A DNA stretch of 64,000 nucleotides from Dinoroseobacter sp049800775 (GTDB taxonomy: Bacteria > Pseudomonadota > Alphaproteobacteria > Rhodobacterales > Rhodobacteraceae): contig NZ_JBNAFR010000010.1 of the NCBI RefSeq assembly GCF_049800775.1, positions 84,134 to 148,133 of the forward strand. Reading direction: 5' to 3'. Position numbers and translations under genes: made by a program. Shown piece after piece: positions 17,533-25,888 of this stretch. Each line of letters begins with the position of its first letter. Within the stretch, counting starts at the first letter, position 1. Below the pieces are notes generated by a model. It worked only from the letters and a program-made list of their open reading frames with translations, was not told the origin of the DNA and searched no databases.

Positions 17533-18075
17533 TCACTTGCGGCGCAGGTGCTCGTCCAGCCGGGGCAGGATCTCGACGAAGTTGCAGGGCCGGTGACGAT
17601 AGTCGAACTGCCATTGCAAGATCTCGTCCCAGGCATCCTTGCAGGCGCCGGTGCTGCCGGGCAGAGCAAAGAGGTAGGTTCCATTGGCCACGCCCCCGCA
17701 GGCGCGGGACTGCACCGCCGAGGTGCCGATCTTCTTCATCGAGACGATGGTGAAGACCGTGCCAAAGGCCTCGATCTCCTTTTCATAGACGTCCCGATGG
17801 GCCTCGACGGTGACATCCCGCCCGGTCAGGCCGGTGCCCCCGGTGCTGAGGATGACGTCGATCTCCGGGTCCGCGCACCAGCTGCGGAGCTGTGCGGCGA
17901 TTTCGGTCCGCTCGTCGCGAAGGATGGTCCTTGCAGCGACCTTGTGGCCCGCGCCCTCAATCCGGTCCACGAGGGTCTGGCCCGAGCGGTCCTCGGCCAG
18001 CGCGCGCGTATCGGAGACCGCCAGCACCGCGATCTTCAGGGGCATGAAAGGTTTGCTCTCGTCGATGCGGCTCAT
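17533..18075 (-). CDS. moaB: Molybdenum cofactor biosynthesis protein MoaB
   Basis: MoaB is a MogA/MoaB-fold protein that adenylylates or handles molybdopterin on the way to molybdenum cofactor. The 180-residue product has the family signatures VSDTRALAEDRSGQTLVDRI, DVILSTGGTGLTGRDVT and NGTYLFALPGSTGACKDAWD. Its ATG at 18075 overlaps the stop of the uracil-DNA glycosylase gene as ATGA, so the two are coupled on the minus strand. moaD and moaE lie separately at 31 kb. Confidence 0.95.
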   Translation of the reverse strand: MSRIDESKPFMPLKIAVLAVSDTRALAEDRSGQTLVDRIEGAGHKVAARTILRDERTEIAAQLRSWCADPEIDVILSTGGTGLTGRDVTVEAHRDVYEKEIEAFGTVFTIVSMKKIGTSAVQSRACGGVANGTYLFALPGSTGACKDAWDEILQWQFDYRHRPCNFVEILPRLDEHLRRK

Positions 18076-18984
18076 GACATACCTCTGAGTTTGGCCTGCA
18101 GGCTGAGCAGATCCGCCCAGGCCGCGCGTTTCTGGGCCGGTTGGCGCAGCAGGAAGGCCGGGTGAAACATCGGCAGTACCGGGCGGTCCGTGGCCTCGGT
18201 CCACTGGCCGCGCAACCGGGTGATCCCCTTGCGACCCAGAACGGCCTGGCAGGAGATGTTGCCCATCAGCACGAGGATGTCCGGATCGGCCAGCGCCACA
18301 TGGCGCTGCACGAAGGGCATCATCATGGCGATCTCGTCCGGACGCGGGTCGCGGTTCTGCGGCGGACGCCAGGGCAGGACATTGGTGATGTAGAGCGCCT
18401 TGGCCGGATCCGGGTTCGACCGGTCGAGCCCGATGGCCCCGAACATCCGGTCCAGCATTTGCCCGGCGCGGCCAACAAAGGGGCGGCCCTCACGGTCTTC
18501 GTCGCGACCCGGCGCCTCGCCGAGGATCATCACCCGCGCCCCGGGCTGGCCATCCGCAAAGACAAGGTTGCGCGCGCCCTTGCGCAGTTCGCAATGGGGA
18601 TAGGCCGCGAGGGCCTCTCGTAGCGCGGTCAGAGTCTCTGACCGCGCGGACGCGCTCCGCGCATCCGACAGCGCCTGCTGTGCCGGATCGCCGACCGGGG
18701 GCGGGTCCGCGGCGGGGGGCGGGGCCCACCCCCCCCCCCGTGGCGCGGTGGGCGCCCGGGCCCGGNNNNNNNNNNCCCCCCGGCGCGTGGTGGGCCGGGG
18801 GGGGGGGGGGGGGGGGGGCGGGGGGGGGGGGGGGGCCCGCCGCCGCCACGGGTGACGCTTTCGGCGCGCTGGCCGGGATCGCCGTGCGGTCCACGGGCAC
18901 ATCGCCGATGGCCTCGGTCGCCCCAAGCTCCACCTGCCATTCCAGCGCCGCGCGCAGGGCGTGATAATCCAGCTCCTGATCCAT
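18072..18984 (-). CDS. Uracil-DNA glycosylase, type 4 (broken by assembly gap)
   Basis: Family 4 uracil-DNA glycosylases remove uracil from DNA and carry a 4Fe-4S cluster. The N-terminus (MDQELDYHALRAALEWQVEL) begins at 18984. The catalytic part is intact: VMILGEAPGRDEDREGRPFVG, YITNVLPWRPPQNRDP and MFHPAFLLRQP near the C-terminus. The two parts are in different apparent frames because ten N bases (18766-18775) and adjoining G/C homopolymers replace the linker. This linker is normally low-complexity and Ala/Pro-rich. I treat it as one intact gene with damaged sequence, not as a real pseudogene. Confidence 0.85.
18705..18842. other. Assembly gap with G/C homopolymer artefacts
   Basis: Ten N bases occupy 18766-18775. 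Beside them are a C-run at 18729-18739, a 22-base G-run at 18797-18818 and a 16-base G-run at 18820-18835. Such runs next to a gap point to low-quality read ends rather than biology. Any frame or translation across this stretch is unreliable. Confidence 0.9.
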
Positions 18985-19100
18985 GGCGCGACCCTACCCA
19001 GCGCGACGCGGCGCCGCAATCGGATGTGTTCCCGGTGCCCCTCCCCTTGCCCGTCCGACCCGCCTGCGCCTATAAGCGGGCAACTCACTCCGAGGCTCCC

Positions 19101-20051
19101 ATGACCTTTCGCGCGCGCCACCTTCTGGGCATCGAAACCCTCGCCCCGGACGAGATTGTCACCCTTCTGGATCTGGCCGACCGCTATGCGGATCTGAACC
19201 GTCGCAAGGACAAGCATGCAGACGCCCTGCGCGGCCTCACGCAGATCAACATGTTCTTCGAGAACTCCACCCGCACCCAGGCCAGCTTCGAGATCGCCGG
19301 CAAGCGCCTCGGCGCGGATGTGATGAACATGGAGGTGCGCGCCTCCTCGATCAAAAAGGGCGAAACCCTGATCGACACGGCCATGACCCTCAACGCCATG
19401 CATCCGGACCTGCTGGTGGTGCGCCACCCCCATTCCGGGGCGGTGAACCTGCTCGCCGAGAAGGTCAATTGTGCCGTGCTCAATGCCGGGGACGGACGCC
19501 ATGAGCACCCGACCCAGGCCCTGCTCGATGCGCTGACGATCCGGCGCGCCAAGGGCAAGCTGCAACGGCTCAACATCGCGATCTGCGGAGATATCGCCCA
19601 TTCCCGCGTCGCCCGCTCGAACATCCTGCTGCTCGGCAAGATGGAGAACCGGATCCGCCTCGTCGGCCCGCGCACCCTGATGCCCTCGGAGGTCGCCGCC
19701 CTAGGCGTCGAGGTCTATGAGGATATGAAAGCCGGGCTCGACGGTGTCGATGTGGTCATGATGCTGCGGCTCCAGCGCGAGCGCATGGATGGCGGCTTCA
19801 TCCCCTCGGAGCGGGAGTATTACCACCGCTATGGGCTCGACGCAGAGAAGCTCGCCTATGCCAAGCCCGACGCCATCGTCATGCATCCCGGCCCGATGAA
19901 TCGCGGGGTCGAGATCGACGGCACGCTGGCCGATGACATCAACCGCTCGGTGATCCAGGAACAGGTCGAGATGGGTGTCGCCGTGCGCATGGCCGCCATG
20001 GATCTGCTGGCGCGGAACCTGCACAGCGCGCCAGCCGGGGTCATGGTATGA
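19101..20051 (+). CDS. pyrB: Aspartate carbamoyltransferase catalytic subunit
   Basis: PyrB joins carbamoyl phosphate and aspartate in the first committed step of pyrimidine synthesis. The 316-residue product has the carbamoyl-phosphate site FENSTRTQASFE (STRT at about 56-59), the HPTQALLDALTI block and HPGPMNRG near the C-terminus. I chose the ATG at 19101 (MTFRARHLLGIETL), the usual start for the family. Its stop overlaps the next start as ATGA. No pyrI regulatory subunit is present; instead an inactive dihydroorotase (pyrX) is encoded three genes later. Confidence 0.97.
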   Translation: MTFRARHLLGIETLAPDEIVTLLDLADRYADLNRRKDKHADALRGLTQINMFFENSTRTQASFEIAGKRLGADVMNMEVRASSIKKGETLIDTAMTLNAMHPDLLVVRHPHSGAVNLLAEKVNCAVLNAGDGRHEHPTQALLDALTIRRAKGKLQRLNIAICGDIAHSRVARSNILLLGKMENRIRLVGPRTLMPSEVAALGVEVYEDMKAGLDGVDVVMMLRLQRERMDGGFIPSEREYYHRYGLDAEKLAYAKPDAIVMHPGPMNRGVEIDGTLADDINRSVIQEQVEMGVAVRMAAMDLLARNLHSAPAGVMV

Positions 20052-20500
20052 GCGTGACCGTCTTTCGCCCGGACCGGATGGCCTATCTGCGCGCCTATGC
20101 GACCATGGCCGCCATCGCCATGGCGATCGGGATGGGCGTGCTCTGGGCGATGGGCAATCCCTACCCCTGGACCGGGGCCGTGGGCGGGCTGGCCGCCATC
20201 GCCCTGCGCGGCTGGTATCTGAGCTCAGAGGAACTGGCGATCAGTTGGGAGCTGAGCCGCGACCGGCTCGAAGGTCCCGGATGGCGCAAGATGGCGCTTC
20301 GCGACATCACCACCGTGCGCATGCTCGGCAGTTCGGTGCAGGTCATCACAGCGCAAGGCGACAAGCATCTGATCAAGTACCTTGCCGAGGCGCAGACCGC
20401 CAAGGTGGCCATCGAAGAGGCCGCGGGCCGAGCCAAAGCCCGTCCGCCCGCCGAGACCGCCCCCAAAACCGAACCCAAACCCGATGGGGCCGCGCAATGA
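20048..20500 (+). CDS. Small membrane protein in the pyrB-pyrX operon
   Basis: The 150-residue product has two hydrophobic segments at about residues 15-35 and 40-55. A basic/beta-rich soluble part follows (LSRDRLEGPGWRKMALRDIT), which resembles a small PH-like domain. It ends in a Lys/Pro/Ala-rich tail. It overlaps pyrB by four bases and the next gene by four bases, so it is an integral member of the operon. I do not recognise the family. An anchor for pyrimidine enzymes at the membrane is conceivable but unsupported. Confidence 0.82.
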   Translation: MSVTVFRPDRMAYLRAYATMAAIAMAIGMGVLWAMGNPYPWTGAVGGLAAIALRGWYLSSEELAISWELSRDRLEGPGWRKMALRDITTVRMLGSSVQVITAQGDKHLIKYLAEAQTAKVAIEEAAGRAKARPPAETAPKTEPKPDGAAQ

Positions 20501-21069
20501 TCGAGATCCCGGCCAATGAAACCGGCATGGTTCGCATCTTTGCCGTGAACGGCGCGAGCGAGGGCACGGGCACCGCCCAGAGCTTTCTCAGCCGTCTGGA
20601 GCAGAGCCCCGAAGCGATCGCCGCCGAGGCCACCCGCCTGCAGGCCATGCTCGGCGTCGACCGGATCGATCCGACCTATACCGAGACGATCACCGTCGCC
20701 GATATCCGCGAGCTGGGCCTGACCCAGTATCTGGCGACGGCCATGGACATTCCCCATGCGCAGCTGAGCGCGGATCGCTCCCGGCTCGACGCGCTGGAGG
20801 GCGAGGTGCTGATCGTCCTGTCGCGCGCGCTGGGCTTTGAGGCGCAGACCCTGCGCCCGGGGCCGGATCTGACCTTCATCGGCGCCTATGAGATGGCCGA
20901 CGTCCCGCTGAGCGGCGCGATCCCCGCCCGCCCCGCCGACCCGATGCCCGCGCCCGCAAGCGCCCCGCCCGTCACCGCCCCCAAGGGTGTCGGCAAGCTG
21001 CCCTTCATCCTGCTGGGGCTTCTGGTGGCGGTCGGGCTTGTCCTTCTTCTGGCCCGAGGGGGAGCGTGA
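20497..21069 (+). CDS. Tail-anchored protein of unknown function in the pyr operon
   Basis: The 190-residue product is mostly soluble (MIEIPANETGMVRIFAVNGA at the start). It ends with a Pro/Ala linker and a single C-terminal hydrophobic helix (LPFILLGLLVAVGLVLLLAR), so it looks tail-anchored. The start at 20497 overlaps the previous stop as ATGA. The last base of its stop is shared with the pyrX ATG. I know of no assigned function. Its fixed place between pyrB and pyrX would be informative if conserved in relatives. Confidence 0.82.
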   Translation: MIEIPANETGMVRIFAVNGASEGTGTAQSFLSRLEQSPEAIAAEATRLQAMLGVDRIDPTYTETITVADIRELGLTQYLATAMDIPHAQLSADRSRLDALEGEVLIVLSRALGFEAQTLRPGPDLTFIGAYEMADVPLSGAIPARPADPMPAPASAPPVTAPKGVGKLPFILLGLLVAVGLVLLLARGGA

Positions 21070-22364
21070 TGTCCCAGCGCCCGACCGCCCTGATCAATGC
21101 CCGCGTGATCGATCCTGCTGCCGCCGAGATCCGCGCGGGCGGCGTGCTGATTGAGGGGGGCGAGATCGCCCGGATCCTGTCGCCTGCCGACACTTTGCCC
21201 GCCGAGGCCGAGATCGTGGATTGCGCGGGCAAGTGTCTCGCCCCCGGGATCGTCGATATCGGGGTCAAGGTTGGCGAGCCGGGCGAGCGGCACAAGGAAA
21301 GCTTCAAGACCGCCGGGCGCGCCGCGGCCGCCGGCGGCGTGACCACCATGGTCACCCGCGCCGATACCTCGCCCACCATCGACAGCCCCGAAACCCTCGA
21401 ATTCGCGGCCCGTCGCGCCGCCCAGATGAGCCCGGTGCGGCTGGCCCCCATGGCGGCGCTCACCAAGGGCCGGGCCGGGCGCGAAATGGTCGAGATCGGC
21501 TTTCTGCGCGATGCCGGGGCGGTGGCCTTTTCCGATGGCGATCATGTGGTCGAGAATCCCAAGGTGTTCTCCCGTTGCCTGAGCTATGCGGCGAGCCTCG
21601 GGGCGCTGGTCATGGCCCATCCGCAGGATCCGGGGCTGAGCGCCGGGGCAGCGGTGACCTCGGGCAAATTCGCGACCCTGCGCGGGCTGCCTGCGGTCTC
21701 GCCCATGGCGGAACGCATGGGGCTAGAACGGGACCTCGCCCTCGTCGAGATGACCGGTGCGCGCTATCACGCGGACCAGATCACCACGGCGCGGGCGTTG
21801 CCCGCGCTGACCCGCGCCAAGGAGATCGGGCTCGATGTGACGGCCGGTGTGTCGATCCATCACCTGACCCTGAACGCGTTCGACGTGGGAGACTATCGCA
21901 CCTTCTTCAAGGTCAAGCCCCCATTGCGCAGCGAAGACGACCGCCTCGCCATGGTCGAGGCCGTGGCCCAGGGCGTGATCGATGTGATCTGCTCCATGCA
22001 CACGCCGCAGGACGAAGAAAGCAAGCGCCTGCCCTTTGAAGAGGCTGCCTCGGGTGCGGTCGGGTTGGAAACCCTGCTGCCTGCGGCCCTGCGGCTGGTG
22101 CATTCCGGGGATCTGAGCCTGCCGGTCCTGTGGCGCGCCCTGAGCCTGAACCCGGCCGACCGTCTCGGCCTGCCCCAGGGGCGGATGACGGTCGGGGCGC
22201 CTGCGGATCTGGTGCTGTTCGACCCGGACGCGCCCTTCGTGCTGGACCGCGCCAAGCTGCATTCGAAATCCAAGAACACGCCCTTTGACGGCGCGCGGAT
22301 GCAGGGGCGCGTCCTGCGCAGCTTCGTCGGCGGTACGCAGATCTACGCGCGAGACGGGCTATGA
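21069..22364 (+). CDS. pyrX: Dihydroorotase-like protein lacking catalytic residues (PyrX type)
   Basis: The 431-residue amidohydrolase-fold protein aligns with PyrC, for example at CLAPGIVDIGVKVGEPGERH. However, the metal-binding HxH after the first strand is replaced by Gly65 and Lys67 (DIGVKVGE). The late catalytic Asp of the DHAPH motif is replaced by Met310 (CSMHTPQDEE). It should therefore not hydrolyse dihydroorotate. Such proteins in Pseudomonas are non-catalytic partners that help PyrB assemble, and that is the likely role here. A true PyrC should exist elsewhere. A GTG three bases upstream is an alternative start. Confidence 0.85.
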   Translation: MSQRPTALINARVIDPAAAEIRAGGVLIEGGEIARILSPADTLPAEAEIVDCAGKCLAPGIVDIGVKVGEPGERHKESFKTAGRAAAAGGVTTMVTRADTSPTIDSPETLEFAARRAAQMSPVRLAPMAALTKGRAGREMVEIGFLRDAGAVAFSDGDHVVENPKVFSRCLSYAASLGALVMAHPQDPGLSAGAAVTSGKFATLRGLPAVSPMAERMGLERDLALVEMTGARYHADQITTARALPALTRAKEIGLDVTAGVSIHHLTLNAFDVGDYRTFFKVKPPLRSEDDRLAMVEAVAQGVIDVICSMHTPQDEESKRLPFEEAASGAVGLETLLPAALRLVHSGDLSLPVLWRALSLNPADRLGLPQGRMTVGAPADLVLFDPDAPFVLDRAKLHSKSKNTPFDGARMQGRVLRSFVGGTQIYARDGL

Positions 22365-22978
22365 TCCCCGAGATCACCACGGCGCCGGGCCTGCTCGCCC
22401 TCGTGGCGCTGGCGGCCTATCTGCTCGGGGCGGTGCCCTTCGGCATGGTCATCGCCAAGCTGATGGGCCTCGGCAATCTGCGGGAGATCGGATCGGGCAA
22501 TATCGGCGCGACCAATGTGCTCCGCACGGGCAGCAAACCGGCCGCGGCGGCGACGCTGATCCTCGATGCGGGCAAGGGGGCCGTGGCGGTCCTGATCGCC
22601 CGGGCGGCTTTTGGCGAGGACGCCGCACAGCTCGCCGGGGCAGCGGCGTTTCTCGGCCATTGCTTCCCCGTCTACCTGAAATTCAAGGGCGGCAAGGGGG
22701 TCGCGACCTTCCTCGGCACGCTTCTCGCGCTGGCCTGGCCCCTCGGTGTGGCGGCCTGCTTGATCTGGCTGCTCTGCGCCGCGGCTTTCCGCTTTTCGTC
22801 CCTCTCGGCCCTGATCGCGGCGCTGATGACCCCGGTCTTTGCCTGGGGCTTTGGCCGCCCGGACGCGGCCGCGTTCTGTACATTCCTCGGCGTTTTGATC
22901 TGGATCCGCCATAGAGAGAACATAATTCGCCTGCTTTCTGGCTCTGAACCGAAGATCGGAGCCAAAAAGAAAGGGTAG
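22361..22978 (+). CDS. plsY: Acyl-phosphate:glycerol-3-phosphate acyltransferase
   Basis: PlsY transfers acyl groups from acyl phosphate to glycerol-3-phosphate, starting phospholipid synthesis in the inner membrane. The 205-residue hydrophobic product has the three family motifs: GSGNIGATNVLR, FKGGKGVATFLG and the third cytoplasmic loop region near the end. Its ATG overlaps the pyrX stop by four bases, so it is translated as part of the pyrimidine operon. pyrC/pyrX-plsY adjacency is common in alphaproteobacteria. The DUF805 gene follows after two bases. Confidence 0.95.
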   Translation: MIPEITTAPGLLALVALAAYLLGAVPFGMVIAKLMGLGNLREIGSGNIGATNVLRTGSKPAAAATLILDAGKGAVAVLIARAAFGEDAAQLAGAAAFLGHCFPVYLKFKGGKGVATFLGTLLALAWPLGVAACLIWLLCAAAFRFSSLSALIAALMTPVFAWGFGRPDAAAFCTFLGVLIWIRHRENIIRLLSGSEPKIGAKKKG

Positions 22979-22980
22979 AA

Positions 22981-23481
22981 ATGGGGTTTCTGCGCGCCGT
23001 CCTTTCCGCCTATGTCAATATCCTGAATTTCGGCGGTCGGGCGAGCCGCGCGCAGTATTGGTACTTCCACCTTTTCCTGTTTCTCGTCGGTGTCGGGCTT
23101 GTCTTGGCTGGCGTCTTTCTAATGACGCCCGAGACGCTGCTCACACTCGAAGCCAAGCTCCGCGATCCTTCCTATGCGCTGGCCAGCTTCATCCTCTTCT
23201 CGCTGCCCTCCTGGAGCCTGCTGGTACGACGGCTGCATGACATCGACCGCTCCGGATTCTGGTGGCTGATAGCCTTTGTCCCGCTTGTGGGGGCGCTGAT
23301 CCTCTTCGTGTTCAGCCTGCTGCCCGGCACCCAGGGACCGAACCGGTTCGGCGCCTCTGCCGGCCTGCGCCGCAGAGAAAAACCCCCAAAGCCCAACAAG
23401 CTTGGGCCGAGCACTGAAGAGGACCGCAAGGCAGAAGTTCACGCCCTCTATCTCGCGCGGGTCAAGCAAGCCCCATCTTGA
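22981..23481 (+). CDS. DUF805 membrane protein (long)
   Basis: DUF805 proteins are small inner-membrane proteins of unknown function. This 166-residue member has the family N-terminus (GGRASRAQYWYFHLF), hydrophobic segments, and the conserved loop VRRLHDIDRSGFWWLI. A basic Pro/Lys-rich C-terminal tail follows. It begins two bases after plsY and is followed 58 bases later by a second, shorter DUF805 gene, which looks like a tandem paralogue. Confidence 0.88.
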   Translation: MGFLRAVLSAYVNILNFGGRASRAQYWYFHLFLFLVGVGLVLAGVFLMTPETLLTLEAKLRDPSYALASFILFSLPSWSLLVRRLHDIDRSGFWWLIAFVPLVGALILFVFSLLPGTQGPNRFGASAGLRRREKPPKPNKLGPSTEEDRKAEVHALYLARVKQAPS

Positions 23482-23539
23482 GCCGGACAGGAAGGGGCCC
23501 CACCTTGAGGTCAGCGCCCAGCCAACGCAGCAGGATCCA

Positions 23540-23857
23540 ATGACCTTTCAAGACGCCGTCAAAACATGCTTTCGCAAATACGCGGATTTCTCTGGTCGTG
23601 CCACGCGACCGGAATACTGGTGGTTCTTCCTGTTCTACCTGCTGGGTAGCGTGGTGCTCTCAATCCTTGAAAGTGGTCTGGGGACCGGCGGAATTCTGGG
23701 CGCGGCGTTCAGCATCGCGCTGTTCATGCCTCTTCTGGCCGCATTGGTCCGGCGGCTCCATGACACACACAGGTCCGGATGGTGGGCGCTCCTGTGTCTG
23801 ATCCCGATCATCGGACCACTTGTTTTGATCTTCTTCGCGGCGCAACCCAGCGCCTGA
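23540..23857 (+). CDS. DUF805 membrane protein (short)
   Basis: The 105-residue product contains the DUF805 hallmarks in order: CFRKYADFSGRATRPEYWWF, two hydrophobic segments, and VRRLHDTHRSGWWALLCLIP. It shares this architecture with the upstream protein but lacks the basic tail. I chose the ATG at 23540, where the domain begins, rather than the in-frame upstream start inside the previous gene. It converges on gshA with only 12 bases between stop codons. Confidence 0.88.
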   Translation: MTFQDAVKTCFRKYADFSGRATRPEYWWFFLFYLLGSVVLSILESGLGTGGILGAAFSIALFMPLLAALVRRLHDTHRSGWWALLCLIPIIGPLVLIFFAAQPSA

Positions 23858-23869
23858 CGCGAGGACCGC

Positions 23870-25240
23870 TCAGTAGCTATAGGCGCCGTAGATCCTGGAA
23901 AGATCGCCGCCCCAGGCCCCATGATACTCCGCCAGGAGGTCATCGGCAGGCACGCGGCCCGTCTCGAGGCTATCTTTCAGCGCGTTGAGGAAATGGGTCT
24001 CGTCCGGGATCATGCCCCCGGCCCCGGGCTTGGCGCGCGCGGCGAGCCCGGCCTCGGAAATCGCGACCACCTCACGGGCCAGATCATGCATCTTGATGCC
24101 GCCGACCTCCGCCTGCAGCCCATCCACGGACGCCGCCACGCGCAGCGCATCCCGTGTCTCCGCATCCCAGTCCTTGACCAGATCCCAGGCCGCATCCAGA
24201 GCTCCCTGATCATAGGTAAGCCCGACCCAGAAGGCCGGCAGCGCGCAGAGCCTGCGCCACGGGCCGCCATCAGCCCCGCGCATTTCGATGAATTTCTTGA
24301 TCCGCGCTTCTGGGAAGATGGTCGTCAGATGATCCGCCCAATCGCTGAGCGTCGGGATCTCGCCCGGCAGAGCAGGAAGCTTGCCATCGAGGAAATCGCG
24401 GAAGGACTGGCCCAGCGCGTCGATATAGACCCCGTCGCGATAGACGAAATACATGGGCACATCGAGCGCATACTCGACCCAGGCCTCGAACCCGAACCCC
24501 TCGTCAAAGACAAAGGGCAGCATGCCCGTGCGGTCTGCATCGAGGTCACGCCAGACCCGGCTGCGCCAGCTTTTGTGGCCATTGGGTTTGCCATCGAGGA
24601 ACGGGGAATTCGCAAAGAGCGCAGTCGCCACAGGCTGCAGGGCGAGGGCCACGCGCAGCTTCTGGACCATGTCCGCCTCAGAGGAGAAGTCGAGATTCAC
24701 CTGCACCGTACAGGTCCGGTACATCATGGTTTTGCCCATGGTGCCGACCCGATCCATATAGTCGGTCATCAGCTTGTAACGGCCCTTGGGCATGACCGGC
24801 ATCTGCGCGTGCGACCAGATCGGGGCCGCGCCGAGGCCGATGAACCCCACGCCGATCTCCTCGGCGACGGATTGCACCTCGCGCAGATGGACATTCACCT
24901 CGTCGCAGGTTTCGTGGATCGAGACGAGGGGCGCGCCGCTGAGCTCCAGCTGCCCGCCGGGCTCTAGGCTGACATTGGCGCCGTCCTTTTCCAGCCCGAT
25001 GATCTTGCCGCCCTCGAGCACCGGAGCCCAGCCGAAGCGATCCCGCAGGCCTTCGAGCATGGCGCGGATCGACCGCGCGCCGTCATAGGGCAGCGGTTTG
25101 AGCGTGTCCTTGCAATAGCCGAACTTCTCGTGCTCGGTGCCGATCCGCCAGTCTTCCTTGGGTTTGCAGCCTGCGTTCAGGTACTCGGCCAGTTGCGCGC
25201 GGCTCTCGATCGGGCCGCCGCCGGATTGGGGGATGGACAT
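23870..25240 (-). CDS. gshA: Glutamate-cysteine ligase
   Basis: This 456-residue enzyme makes gamma-glutamylcysteine, the first step of glutathione synthesis. It is the plant/alphaproteobacterial type (GCS2-like), not the E. coli type. Supporting blocks are RIGTEHEKFGY for ATP and glutamate binding, MMYRTCTVQVNLDFSSEADM, and the C-terminal YHGAWGGDLSRIYGAYSY, where the family usually ends in Tyr. The start at 25240 (MSIPQSGGGPIESR) gives the usual length. In relatives this gene often directly follows rsmE; here two other genes intervene. Confidence 0.94.
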   Translation of the reverse strand: MSIPQSGGGPIESRAQLAEYLNAGCKPKEDWRIGTEHEKFGYCKDTLKPLPYDGARSIRAMLEGLRDRFGWAPVLEGGKIIGLEKDGANVSLEPGGQLELSGAPLVSIHETCDEVNVHLREVQSVAEEIGVGFIGLGAAPIWSHAQMPVMPKGRYKLMTDYMDRVGTMGKTMMYRTCTVQVNLDFSSEADMVQKLRVALALQPVATALFANSPFLDGKPNGHKSWRSRVWRDLDADRTGMLPFVFDEGFGFEAWVEYALDVPMYFVYRDGVYIDALGQSFRDFLDGKLPALPGEIPTLSDWADHLTTIFPEARIKKFIEMRGADGGPWRRLCALPAFWVGLTYDQGALDAAWDLVKDWDAETRDALRVAASVDGLQAEVGGIKMHDLAREVVAISEAGLAARAKPGAGGMIPDETHFLNALKDSLETGRVPADDLLAEYHGAWGGDLSRIYGAYSY

Positions 25241-25284
25241 GGGGGCTCCTCTCCGAGGCCGTTTCTTAACACCGGGGTGTCCCG

Positions 25285-25818
25285 TCAGGATCCAGAAGTC
25301 AAGCGCAGGCCTTTGGGATCCATTGTGCGCTGCCACACAATAACCGACCCATCCTCGGAGGAGTCGAGCGCCGCCAGAAGCCCGGGCATATGGAGCCCCG
25401 GCAGCGCCGCAAAGGCGTCAAACAGGGTCGTCTCGCCTTCGGCACCATGCGGAATGGCCAGCGCATTGCCGTCTTCGGTCTGCAGAAGCCAGACCTTGCG
25501 CCCAGCCTGTCGGCGCAACCGCAACACGCTCAATCGGTCCAGATCGACCGAGCCCCCGGCGATGGGCCCCATATAGGTCACCTCGCGCTCATCCAGCACG
25601 ACCATGCCCGGCGCGGCATCCTCGGCCGCGAAACGCTTGCGCCGGATCGCCACGAATCCCAGACCGGCCCCGGCCAGCGCCGCCACAAGACCGACGCCCT
25701 TGACCACCGGGCCGGGCTGCTGCGTCATCCAGAGCCCGAGCAGAAGCACCCCGATGCAGATCAGCACCTCGCGCCAGTCGCGCAGCCTTTCGGCAATCTC
25801 GGGTCGGATGAAGGGCAT
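25285..25818 (-). CDS. Membrane protein of unknown function
   Basis: This 177-residue product starts at the ATG at 25818. It has two hydrophobic segments (about residues 16-32 and 38-55, LICIGVLLLGLWM and LVAALAGAGLGFVAI) and a soluble domain containing MVVLDEREVTYMGPIAGGSV. The soluble part looks like a small beta-rich domain. I recognise no family. It lies 44 bases upstream of gshA on the same strand and could share its transcript. Confidence 0.78.
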   Translation of the reverse strand: MPFIRPEIAERLRDWREVLICIGVLLLGLWMTQQPGPVVKGVGLVAALAGAGLGFVAIRRKRFAAEDAAPGMVVLDEREVTYMGPIAGGSVDLDRLSVLRLRRQAGRKVWLLQTEDGNALAIPHGAEGETTLFDAFAALPGLHMPGLLAALDSSEDGSVIVWQRTMDPKGLRLTSGS

Positions 25819-25888
25819 GGGTGGACCTGAACAGAGAAACGCAGGCCTTGTACGACCTGCGCCCCCCCTGTTCAAATCAATATCGGTG

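Noticed and set aside
18072..19601. A single long frame joining the glycosylase C-terminus with sequence opposite pyrB
   Set aside because: It crosses the N gap and homopolymers, and its N-terminal part is antisense to pyrB. The real start is at 18984.
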